A model generated the notes under the pieces. It was not told where the DNA came from. It worked only from the letters and a program-made list of their open reading frames with translations, and did not search any database. From Candidatus Undinarchaeales archaeon (GTDB lineage: Archaea > SpSt-1190 > JASMDC01), in NCBI GenBank assembly GCA_030753015.1, contig JASMDC010000005.1, positions 1-64,000 of the forward strand: 64,000 nucleotides of DNA, given 5' to 3'. Made by a program: the position numbers and the translations under genes. Every line of letters starts with the position of its first letter. Positions within the stretch are counted from its first letter, which is position 1. Below are positions 41,051 through 48,683 of the stretch, one piece after another.

Positions 41051-41539
41051 ATGGTCCTACATATGGACTTCTCCTTGATGGACGGGACCTCTAAGGCCAT
41101 CTTCATCATCCTCGTTTTCATCGTCACCTACATCTTCGCCCTCATCCCCCTTGGCATGATGCTCTCGCCCGAGACCACGCTTGCATACAATATGATGAAC
41201 GGTGACACTCCGCAGCTGCGCCTGCTCAACATGCTGGCGGTTGTCGTTGCGCTCGCGGTGGGCTTCCTGGTCTCCTACAACATCGCATTGGCCCAGCGAG
41301 ATGAGCCCGAGCACCAGCTGGAGATCATCAAGAAAGCATTGAGCGATGATGAGCGACTCATCATCGAGGAGGTGGAGCGCTCCGGCGAGATCACGCAGGA
41401 CTCACTGCGCTTCCGCCTGGACTGGAGCAAGGCCAAGGTATCCACGGTGCTCAGCAATCTGGATCGGATGGGCGTCATCCAGCGTGAGCGGATGGGTAAG
41501 ACCTACAAGGTGTTCCTCGACTCGTCCCGAGTATCCTGA
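41051..41539 (+). CDS. Membrane-anchored winged-helix regulator
   Basis: A 162-residue protein. Two membrane helices come first (AIFIILVFIVTYIFALIPLG and LLNMLAVVVALAVGFLVSYN), then a cytoplasmic winged helix (about 95-160: SDDERLIIEEVERSGEITQD, WSKAKVSTVLSNLDRMGVIQ, RERMGKTYKVFL). The layout is like archaeal MarR/ArsR-type domains tethered to the membrane, which may sense envelope state. The upstream palindrome suggests autoregulation. It follows the GT4 gene by 36 bases but has its own promoter. Target genes are unknown; the surrounding glycan genes are candidates. Confidence 0.72.
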   Translation: MVLHMDFSLMDGTSKAIFIILVFIVTYIFALIPLGMMLSPETTLAYNMMNGDTPQLRLLNMLAVVVALAVGFLVSYNIALAQRDEPEHQLEIIKKALSDDERLIIEEVERSGEITQDSLRFRLDWSKAKVSTVLSNLDRMGVIQRERMGKTYKVFLDSSRVS

Positions 41540-41627
41540 GACCGGCCGGCGAGCGCAAAGTCATCCATTTATCCTTTTCCCCACGAATCCCCTTTATACC
41601 TACGTTAACGGTAAAGGACGAAGCATC

Positions 41628-42491
41628 ATGGAAGGCGTGAGAGAGGTCGGATGGGCTGTCAAGCCCAGCGTGCTTGGATTCGAGGGAGACTGGGGGAGCG
41701 GAATCGCCAGCGCTCGCGACGTGGCCACGGCCGCAGGGATGGATTACCTGGTCGTGGACGCAGAGTTCGAACAACATTACCCGCCGCCAACGGTCGTGCA
41801 GGACCTCCTTTCCACATTCGACCAAGTGCGCCTCATGCTCACCATCCAGGCGCTCTCCAACGCCGGGCTGCGGCTCCTCACCGCTCTTGGTAAGCGGAAA
41901 GTGCTGAATGATGACAACCTCATCATCAACCTCGTACGTGGCAATGACGCCTACCTCTCCCCTGCGGAGAAGGCACAGAACTCCATCACTGCCCTGCGTC
42001 GCACCCTTGGAGTGCTGGACAAGTACCATGCCAAGGTGTGGGTGGGCGGGGAGGGCCCCCGTATCACCGGGTGGGCGATGCCCAACCATAATGCCGGCCG
42101 CTTCACGTTCTTCGCCCTCATGAACACGGGGCTCAACGAACGCCTGACCGCCATGGAGCACCCCGGTGCACTCTACACCCTCGCTCTCCACGCAGAGGGT
42201 GATGGGTACCAGGCGCTTGCTGACAAGATGGGGACCGGGTACTTCCTCCGCCGCCCTTGGATCGTGGAGGACCTGAAGGCCCGGGGTATCGATCCCCAAA
42301 AGGCCACTAGCTCCGACATGGCCCTTTACGCCAAGGAAGTTGGCATCGCAGGTGCGGGTGATGCGCTCAGGGAGCAGGTGGACCGGCTCCCCCCCATGGA
42401 CAAGGTCGTTTTCTACGTGCCCGAGACCGACACATCGGTGTTGGAAACACAGTTGACGGACCTGGGCAACGCCCTTCGCGGCCAAGAGTGA
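41628..42491 (+). CDS. Conserved hypothetical protein, possible TIM-barrel
   Basis: A 287-residue soluble protein with alternating strands and helices (GWAVKPSVLGFEGDWGSGIA, AGMDYLVVDAEFEQHYPPPT, KVWVGGEGPRITGWAMPNHN, AGRFTFFALMNTGLNERLTA). The pattern could be a TIM barrel such as a luciferase-like enzyme, but no signature is decisive and I do not recognise the family. A TATA-like CCTTTATACC (41591-41600) and GGTAAAGGA ribosome site fix the ATG at 41628. Its stop overlaps the ProB GTG by 4 bases, so the two are coupled. Confidence 0.55.
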   Translation: MEGVREVGWAVKPSVLGFEGDWGSGIASARDVATAAGMDYLVVDAEFEQHYPPPTVVQDLLSTFDQVRLMLTIQALSNAGLRLLTALGKRKVLNDDNLIINLVRGNDAYLSPAEKAQNSITALRRTLGVLDKYHAKVWVGGEGPRITGWAMPNHNAGRFTFFALMNTGLNERLTAMEHPGALYTLALHAEGDGYQALADKMGTGYFLRRPWIVEDLKARGIDPQKATSSDMALYAKEVGIAGAGDALREQVDRLPPMDKVVFYVPETDTSVLETQLTDLGNALRGQE

Positions 42492-43615
42492 ACCATATAA
42501 AGCCTGCCAATGGATTCCCCCTCGTGGACCGAAAGGACCTCGCCAATGCTCGCCGTGTGGTCGTGAAGGTCGGTACATCCGCCTTCGTTGACCGACAAGG
42601 CCTGGCATCCGAGCGCGTACGGACGCTGGTGGACGATATCGTGTCCCTCGTATGGCGGGGGATCGACGTTATCGTGGTCAGTTCGGGTGCCATCCCCTTC
42701 GGGATGGAGGCACTTAGGTTGAAAGAGCGTCCTCGTGACCTGAACACGCTCCAGGCGATCGCTGCTGTTGGCCAGAGCCTGCTCATGAAGGGATACGAGG
42801 AGGGATTCGGCGCCCACAATATCAACGTGGCCCAGGTGCTCCTGACCGCCGACGATGTCACAGACCGGCGACGTTACGTTAACGTGCGCAACACGGTACT
42901 TACGCTCTTCAACCTGGGCGTTGTCCCGGTCGTGAACGAGAACGATACCATCGCCGTGGACGAGATCAGGTATGGCGACAACGACAAGCTCTCCGCGCAC
43001 GTGGCCGTCGCTGTCGAGGCCGACCTCCTCATCCTCCTGTCAGGATCGGACGGGCTCCTCGGACCGGGCCGTGATGGTGCGCGTGTGCCGGTTGTCGAGG
43101 AGGTCACACCGGTCGTGGAGCGTCAGGCCCGCCGGCATCCCAAGGCGAAGCTGGCGAGCAAGGTGAAGGCATCCCGCATCGCCACTCATGCCGGCATCCC
43201 CGTGGTGATGCTCCACCACTCCACCGAACGGGCGTGCGAAATGGTGGTCGATGGCGAGGACCTCGGGACGCTCTTCAAACCACAGAAACCCCTGGAGGGT
43301 CGGTTCACATGGCTCCTGTTCTCCAGCCGTCCCAAGGGAGTGCTGCGTGTTGACGCTGGCGCCAAAAGTGCTCTCACGAGCCGCCAGTGCAGCCTGCTCC
43401 CCTCTGGTGTCATCGAGGTGGAAGGCACCTTCCGCAAGGGCGATACGGTCTCTCTTGCAGGGCCCGACGGGGAGGAGTTCGCCCGGGGGATCGTCAACTA
43501 CACGAGCCGTGATGCGGCAAAGATCGCTGGGCTCCAGACCGACGAGATAGCTGGTGTCCTGGGGAAGGAGAGCTACAAGGAGCTCGTTAACTCCCACAAC
43601 CTCGTCGTCCTCTGA
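42488..43615 (+). CDS. proB: Glutamate 5-kinase with PUA domain
   Basis: A 375-residue kinase converting glutamate to glutamyl 5-phosphate, the first step of proline synthesis. The amino-acid-kinase domain (about 20-265) has VVVKVGTSAFVD, VIVVSSGAI, NVAQVLLTADDV, VPVVNENDTIAVDEIRYGDN and KLASKVKASRIATHAGIPVV. A PUA domain follows (GVLRVDAGAKSALTSRQCSL...VEGTFRKGDTVSL). The GTG start overlaps the upstream gene by 4 bases. ProA is not adjacent. ProB is uncommon in archaea, many of which make proline by other routes. Confidence 0.9.
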   Translation: MNHIKPANGFPLVDRKDLANARRVVVKVGTSAFVDRQGLASERVRTLVDDIVSLVWRGIDVIVVSSGAIPFGMEALRLKERPRDLNTLQAIAAVGQSLLMKGYEEGFGAHNINVAQVLLTADDVTDRRRYVNVRNTVLTLFNLGVVPVVNENDTIAVDEIRYGDNDKLSAHVAVAVEADLLILLSGSDGLLGPGRDGARVPVVEEVTPVVERQARRHPKAKLASKVKASRIATHAGIPVVMLHHSTERACEMVVDGEDLGTLFKPQKPLEGRFTWLLFSSRPKGVLRVDAGAKSALTSRQCSLLPSGVIEVEGTFRKGDTVSLAGPDGEEFARGIVNYTSRDAAKIAGLQTDEIAGVLGKESYKELVNSHNLVVL

Positions 43616-43644
43616 ACTGTGAGCTGGTCTAGCACGATTCCGAA

Positions 43645-43658
43645 AGGTATAAATACGG
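43645..43658 (+). promoter_or_regulatory. TATA box of the HExxH protein gene
   Basis: AAAGGTATAAATACGG (about 43643-43658) is the same strong BRE-TATA form seen before two other genes in the window. It places transcription at or next to the GTG at 43681, so translation is leaderless. Confidence 0.7.
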
Positions 43659-43680
43659 CGTTACCTGCCAGTAGTGACCA

Positions 43681-44661
43681 GTGGGGTACCTGGGTGTAAT
43701 CAACTCATGTGGAGGTATAGGAGCACCTCTCTCCGTCAAGGCGCAGATCTGCGGCTATGGCGAGAAGGAGGACCTTGCAAAAGAGATGCTCCGCGAGGTA
43801 GTGGACGCTCTCGATGCCGCGGGGTACGAGTCTATGTACTTCGCCGCGGCCGGCATGGCCAACGCCAATGGTGCGACCTACGCCGACGACGACCAGGCGA
43901 ACGATCCCGAGACGATCGCGCACGAGGAATGGCACGTCGAGCTCGCCCGCGGTCACTACACCGACAACCAGGAGCTCACCAACATCCTCAACGAGTCCTC
44001 GGCCCATGCAGTGGGCCTGTACAACGCACGCGAGGTCTACCGGGAGTCAGGTGACAAGGAGAAGCTCGCCAAGGTAGAGAAGCAGATCGAGCACTCCAAG
44101 GAGTACTCCGCGCACATGCTCGAGACCTACACCCTCGTCAAGGAAGCCGAGGAAAATGGAGAGGACCTCGAGAAGCTCCGTAGCAAGGTGTGGAAGACCG
44201 CCCACGAGACCCGATGGAGCTACGATCGCAAGAACTGGACCTCCCTGCTCGTCGACATGTCCTACTTCGGTGCCTTCGGCCCGGCGTTCGACGTGCTCGA
44301 GACGCACGGCCTTGAGCGTGGGAAGGACATCCTCAAGGAAGCCTTCGAGACCACGAACGAGTCTGTCGACATCACCGCTGGCAAGGACCACCTCCTCGAG
44401 TACCTCTCCGATGAGGAGCGGGAGCGGTACGATGGTGAGCTCGAGATCGTGGAGTCAAAGGCCCCCAACCAGTTCCACATCTCCGGCGAGGACTTCAACA
44501 TCGGCCTCTGGACCCAGGACGAGCGTGCCGTGCACATAATCGAAGAGGTCTACGAGAAGTACAGGGACCGGTTCGAATCAAAGGCGAAGGTCATCCCGTC
44601 CCCCGCCCAGACCGTGGACGACGAGCTCCTCGACGCGACCGAGATCCGGAAGGCCGCGTGA
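43681..44661 (+). CDS. HExxH-motif helical protein, possible zinc metallopeptidase
   Basis: A 326-residue soluble, acidic, mostly helical protein. It contains IAHEEWHVELARG (His81, Glu82, His85) and, about 20 residues on, LNESSAHAVGLYN (Glu105, His109), which could complete a gluzincin-type zinc site. A cysteine-containing N terminus (NSCGGIGAPLSVKAQICGYG) precedes it. No signal peptide. I do not recognise the family, so peptidase activity is inference from the motif alone. The start is a leaderless GTG at 43681. It follows ProB but has its own strong promoter. Confidence 0.6.
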   Translation: MGYLGVINSCGGIGAPLSVKAQICGYGEKEDLAKEMLREVVDALDAAGYESMYFAAAGMANANGATYADDDQANDPETIAHEEWHVELARGHYTDNQELTNILNESSAHAVGLYNAREVYRESGDKEKLAKVEKQIEHSKEYSAHMLETYTLVKEAEENGEDLEKLRSKVWKTAHETRWSYDRKNWTSLLVDMSYFGAFGPAFDVLETHGLERGKDILKEAFETTNESVDITAGKDHLLEYLSDEERERYDGELEIVESKAPNQFHISGEDFNIGLWTQDERAVHIIEEVYEKYRDRFESKAKVIPSPAQTVDDELLDATEIRKAA

Positions 44662-44866
44662 GAAGCGCAACCCTCACAGACCGTCCATGGTCCGGCTTGA
44701 TTTACTGGAGGAGTATCAGGACAGCTCCAAGATCTTGTCAAACGTCCTCACTCCGCGGAGGCCCGTATGGCCCAAGTCCCACAGAAAAGGTTTTAGTAGC
44801 TACGCCCAGACAAGATTCTACCTTGAAATTGAGTACCCATGAACACGGTCAAGGGATGATACCAAG

Positions 44867-45559
44867 ATGAGCTTGTCAGTCATTATCCCCGCCTATAATG
44901 AAGAAGAGTGCATCTCAAAATGTATCGTTGATACTCAACGAGTACTCTCAGATATCGAACATGAGATCATTCTTGTCAATGACGGAAGCACGGACGGTAC
45001 GGATCCTATCATCCGTCAGGACATTCAGAACAAGGACAAGGTCGTATATCTTTCCTATACACCTAATAGAGGGTATTCCCATGCCATCAGGAAGGGCCTG
45101 GAAAAAGCAACAAAGAAGTATGTTTCAATCATTGATGCCGATCTTCAATATCACCCCCAAGAACTCCTTAGAATGTACCATTACGTGACCGAACGAAATA
45201 TTTCTTTTTTGATCGGAGAACCCGAGATCAAATACTATTCCCACATCAGGTCCGGTATTTCACGCGTTTACAACACGTTCATCTCATATTTATTCAACAT
45301 TTCCATTGCTGATGTGAACTCATTGAAGATCATGGAAAGAAAATACGTGGAACGCATCAATTTTATCCAGGATCATGAAGTGATAAACCTCGAACTATTG
45401 CTAGGATTCATTCTACAGGGCATCCCCATTGATAAAACTCCGATAACTGTAGAAAAAAGAGTGGCTGGACACTCAAAATGTTCACTTGGTTTGATCTATC
45501 GTACCATTTACGGCAGCCTGGTGTTCAGATCCTCGATGCATAGGCTATTGAAAAAATAG
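44867..45559 (+). CDS. GT2 glycosyltransferase in AT-rich islet
   Basis: A 230-residue GT2 enzyme resembling polyprenol-phosphate sugar synthases: LSVIIPAYNEEECISKCIVD, LVNDGSTDGTDPIIRQ, PNRGYSHAIRKGLEKA, the DxD site IIDADLQYHPQEL and the basic VEKRVAGHSKCSLGLIYRTI. No membrane helices. Codons are clearly richer in A and T than in surrounding genes, and the same is true of the convergent deacetylase gene, so the pair probably arrived by transfer. Substrate sugar unknown. Confidence 0.85.
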   Translation: MSLSVIIPAYNEEECISKCIVDTQRVLSDIEHEIILVNDGSTDGTDPIIRQDIQNKDKVVYLSYTPNRGYSHAIRKGLEKATKKYVSIIDADLQYHPQELLRMYHYVTERNISFLIGEPEIKYYSHIRSGISRVYNTFISYLFNISIADVNSLKIMERKYVERINFIQDHEVINLELLLGFILQGIPIDKTPITVEKRVAGHSKCSLGLIYRTIYGSLVFRSSMHRLLKK

Positions 45560-45572
45560 AATTCACCAGGGA

Positions 45573-46370
45573 TCACGACGAAATACCGTGCTTTTTCTCT
45601 GTTAGATCAGATAACGTTGTGAAACCTTCGGATCGAAAGTGCTCGATAAGATTGGTAAAGTCCTCTACAAAGGGTTTCCCCGTCCGATAATTGTAATAGA
45701 ACGGCACATGCGCGCTTTTCATCCCGATAAACTCCCATGAATGAACGTATAGGACGGGCGTTATCCCCTTTCTCATGAGATACTTGAACGAAGAGATGAC
45801 CCTATTGACCCCGAACAACCTCATGAAAAGCCATGATACCGGGAATCTGTAACTACTGACAGCCACCGGAACCTCCAGTATGTTGCTGCCCTCCAGTGGC
45901 CGAAAGATGTCCAAGGGCATTCTGCTATTGTTGTAATAACCCGGCAATATCGCCGGATGCAGAGAACTATCGTATTCAAAACCGAGCTCATCCAATATCC
46001 TTAGAAGTCGTTGTGAGTACTGCATCTGAGGTGCCCTGAAGCCCTTGATGCTCGTTACCTCTTCAAGGATCCCCTTTGCCCGCATGATATCTTCCTTTAG
46101 ATCCAGGGATGGATTGCCCCGATAGAAATGATCATGGCCATGGCAGGCGATCTCATGACCGTTCTTATTAATCCGCTTGACCTGCCCGAGCTCCTCTTCC
46201 GCGAAAGCACCCGTGATAAAGAACGTCGCTTTGATGTCGTGTTCGTCGAGGATATCCAGTAGGACCTCGTTCCCATCCCTGCTGAAAGATGTGTCCCCGT
46301 TCTCCTCCACTCGTTTCCCTTCCAATAACGGGCAGTTCCATTGTTCACTGTCAATTGTTAGTGCAATCAA
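45573..46370 (-). CDS. Polysaccharide deacetylase (NodB-type)
   Basis: A protein of about 265 residues with the CE4/NodB fold. Motifs in order: ALTIDSEQWN (catalytic Asp region), KATFFITGAFAEEEL, EIACHGHDHFYRG (His pair for metal), GFRAPQMQYS and YVHSWEF near the end. It would remove acetyl groups from N-acetyl sugars, modifying a glycan. No signal peptide, so it would act inside the cell or on lipid-linked precursors. A TATA-like GTATAAACT (46402-46394) places transcription near 46372, so a TTG at 46370 is chosen; a TTG at 46394 is the longer alternative. AT-rich, like its convergent GT2 neighbour. Confidence 0.8.
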   Translation of the reverse strand: MIALTIDSEQWNCPLLEGKRVEENGDTSFSRDGNEVLLDILDEHDIKATFFITGAFAEEELGQVKRINKNGHEIACHGHDHFYRGNPSLDLKEDIMRAKGILEEVTSIKGFRAPQMQYSQRLLRILDELGFEYDSSLHPAILPGYYNNSRMPLDIFRPLEGSNILEVPVAVSSYRFPVSWLFMRLFGVNRVISSFKYLMRKGITPVLYVHSWEFIGMKSAHVPFYYNYRTGKPFVEDFTNLIEHFRSEGFTTLSDLTEKKHGISS

Positions 46371-46472
46371 ACCATTCCACTGGTCGATGGACAAGTTTAT
46401 ACATGAATCCCGCGGGACGTCCCAATCACGTTCCGGAGGTCCCCTCCAACGGGTCGTTAACAGAGCGCCGTC

Positions 46473-47867
46473 TCAGGCCTGATGACGTGAGGTCGCTCGT
46501 CCGAACAGTGCAAGCCCCACAACAAAAGCCAGTGCGGTGGGAACCCTGATGAGGAGCTCATCCGCCACTCCTCCAATGCGATAGAACAGGATGTGTACCT
46601 TTGGCCTGTTCGTAATGATCTCGTACGGGGGCCTATTACTTCGTTGCATCACTTGATAATGACCCCCTATCCATTCTTCGACAAGACCGCCGACGGGATT
46701 AGCATCGCTCTCGGGGTAGAACGACGCTGCACCCAGCAGGTTGATGAGGAAGGAGGAGAGGAGCAGGAACGTGAACACGAGCCAAAGCCGACCCTCGCGT
46801 CGGACGGTGAAGAGCGGGAGCACGAAGAAGGGCATAGCGGCCACCAGATAACGCGGGCCGAAGGCGGTGCCCGCCCACCAGCTGGCGTTCGCGGCGTTCA
46901 CCACGATCACAAGAACAGAGAGCGACACGATGAAGAGGACCTCGTCGCTCAGCCGCCGCCTGAGCCTTGACAGGAGCACGGCCGCCACGATCAACACCGG
47001 CGAGTAGAAGAACAATCCACGAGAAGGGCCGAGGGTAAGCCCGAGCAGTGCTGTCGGAGTGGGAGGGCCCAGCGTGTAGTAGAACCCATGATCGCTGCCC
47101 GCAAAGGGTCCGTGGTACTTGAAAGGCAGGCCGAAAGGATCGCCGAGCAGCAACCATGAATAGACGAGCAGCAGGGAAAGGATCGTACCTCCTGCGACCA
47201 GGAACGGGAACGTCCATCCAGGACGTTTCAGATAGCAGTAAAGGAGCAATCCGGGGAAGAACAGAACGGTGACATAGTCAGCGAGCCCAACAAGACCCGC
47301 GAGCGCCCCCGCCACAACGGCATCCTGCATCCCCCCCCAGCGCGGTCTATGGACGAGCATGAAGCTGGCGAAGGCCAAGAGCGCGGCAATGCTGTATGAA
47401 TAGAAGACGGTGGAATAGAAGAACGCGGGTGTGCAGAGAGCGTACGCAAGGGCGACCACTGAAGGGTCCACGTCCCCCGACCGGTGTATGCTCCGCCCGA
47501 ACCGGACCATGAGCAGAGCCGTGAGCGCGGTGGGGAGGCCTACGAGCAGGATCGTCGTGAGGTACACCGAGAGCTGCAGGTCGGCCCCGATCGACCAGAG
47601 CGCGTATACGATGGGCGCGCCCAGGATCGAGAGGAGCGGGCCTTTACCGTTGTAGATATGATCGTCCTTTCCGACGAAATCCATTGACGGGAAGAGGGGA
47701 TAGATCACATCGGGGAAGAAGCGCTCGATATGCCATTCCCCATGGATGCCCAGGGAGAGCGAGAGGGCGAACCGCGGTCCCTCGTTCGTACCGAGGAAGC
47801 AGGTGGTGAGGAGGGCGAAGCACACCAAGAGCCCCACTACCAGCGTGCGTTCGTCCAGAGAGCCCAT
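46473..47867 (-). CDS. Polytopic membrane protein, GT-C-like family B, copy 2
   Basis: A 464-residue paralog of 32707-34107. It starts MGSLDERTLVVGLLVCFALL, has TNEGPRFALSLSLGIHGEWH and the loop KDDHIYNGKGPLLSILGAPI, then about 10 more helices and ATPFFVLPLF-type segments near the end. The promoter, AAATAAAACTCTTTAC read on the minus strand, is the same in copy 3. TATA position supports the ATG at 47867 over upstream ATGs. It diverges from the GT2 gene at 47963. Confidence 0.75.
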   Translation of the reverse strand: MGSLDERTLVVGLLVCFALLTTCFLGTNEGPRFALSLSLGIHGEWHIERFFPDVIYPLFPSMDFVGKDDHIYNGKGPLLSILGAPIVYALWSIGADLQLSVYLTTILLVGLPTALTALLMVRFGRSIHRSGDVDPSVVALAYALCTPAFFYSTVFYSYSIAALLAFASFMLVHRPRWGGMQDAVVAGALAGLVGLADYVTVLFFPGLLLYCYLKRPGWTFPFLVAGGTILSLLLVYSWLLLGDPFGLPFKYHGPFAGSDHGFYYTLGPPTPTALLGLTLGPSRGLFFYSPVLIVAAVLLSRLRRRLSDEVLFIVSLSVLVIVVNAANASWWAGTAFGPRYLVAAMPFFVLPLFTVRREGRLWLVFTFLLLSSFLINLLGAASFYPESDANPVGGLVEEWIGGHYQVMQRSNRPPYEIITNRPKVHILFYRIGGVADELLIRVPTALAFVVGLALFGRATSRHQA

Positions 47868-47962
47868 CCGTAGCATCATCCAGGAGGTAAAGAGTTTTAT
47901 TTCCCCCGGCGTGAGGGGCGCCACGCGAAAGTCTTTAAACCTCATCGTCCAAGCTGGGAGCG

Positions 47963-48667
47963 ATGGAGGAGACGCTGTCCGTATCCGTCATCTTCCCCTG
48001 CTACAACGAGGAGCGTAACGTCGAGAAGGCCGTGTCCGAGACCCTCGATACACTTGGCGACCTTGAGCTAGAGGTCATCATGGAGGAGGACGGTAGCAGC
48101 GACCGGACGGCCGAGATAGCACGCTCACTGGCCGATGGCGATCCCCGGGTCCGTGCCCTATCCTTCCCCGGAGCGCGCCTTGGCAGGGGAGGCGGTTTCC
48201 TCAAGGGCGCGGAGGTGGCGTCAAAGGACGTCATCGTGCTCATGGACGCCGATCTGGCCATCCACCCGCGGCACGTACGGGACGCTCTCGAGCGGATCGC
48301 GGCCGGGGCGGACCTCGTCATCGGTTCACGGAACGCTCACGGGGGGCGCCGTATCGTGAACCAGACCTGGGCCCGGGTCCTGACCGGCGTTGTCTACAGG
48401 ACCCTCGTCCGCCTGCTCTTCTTCCTGCCCCACAGCGACTTCCAATGCGGGTTCAAGGTGATGCGCCGCCGCATCCTCGACGACATCGACCTAACCCACT
48501 GGGACTGGGAGTTCGACACCGAGCTCATCTGGAAGGTCCACCGCGCAGGGCTCGTGATCGAAGAGATGGGCATCGTCTGGACCGAACGCGGCGACTCCCG
48601 CCTCCACATCTTCCCTGACGCGCTCCGGATGCTACGGGGGCTCATTCTCCTACGGTTGGGAAGGTGA
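47963..48667 (+). CDS. GT2 glycosyltransferase (DPG/DPM synthase-like)
   Basis: A 234-residue GT2 enzyme: VSVIFPCYNEERNVEKAVSE, EEDGSSDRTAEIARSL, the DxD site VLMDADLAIHPRHVRDAL, IGSRNAHGGRRIVNQTWARV and FQCGFKVMRRRILDDI. This is the dolichyl-phosphate glucose/mannose synthase pattern; a short hydrophobic segment (LTGVVYRTLVRLLFFL) may dip into the membrane. A TATA-like AGTCTTTAAACC (47930-47941) lies about 25 bp before the ATG, so the transcript is leaderless. It sits between two family B membrane proteins, consistent with making their lipid-linked donor. Confidence 0.88.
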   Translation: MEETLSVSVIFPCYNEERNVEKAVSETLDTLGDLELEVIMEEDGSSDRTAEIARSLADGDPRVRALSFPGARLGRGGGFLKGAEVASKDVIVLMDADLAIHPRHVRDALERIAAGADLVIGSRNAHGGRRIVNQTWARVLTGVVYRTLVRLLFFLPHSDFQCGFKVMRRRILDDIDLTHWDWEFDTELIWKVHRAGLVIEEMGIVWTERGDSRLHIFPDALRMLRGLILLRLGR

Positions 48668-48683
48668 GTGTGCGCTGGAGCGC

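Noticed and set aside
44687..44842. 51-codon plus-strand frame between the HExxH gene and the GT2 gene
   Set aside because: It begins ATG GTC CGG and stays open, but has no ribosome site, no recognisable domain and lies in a composition transition; it may be a chance frame or the remains of a gene.
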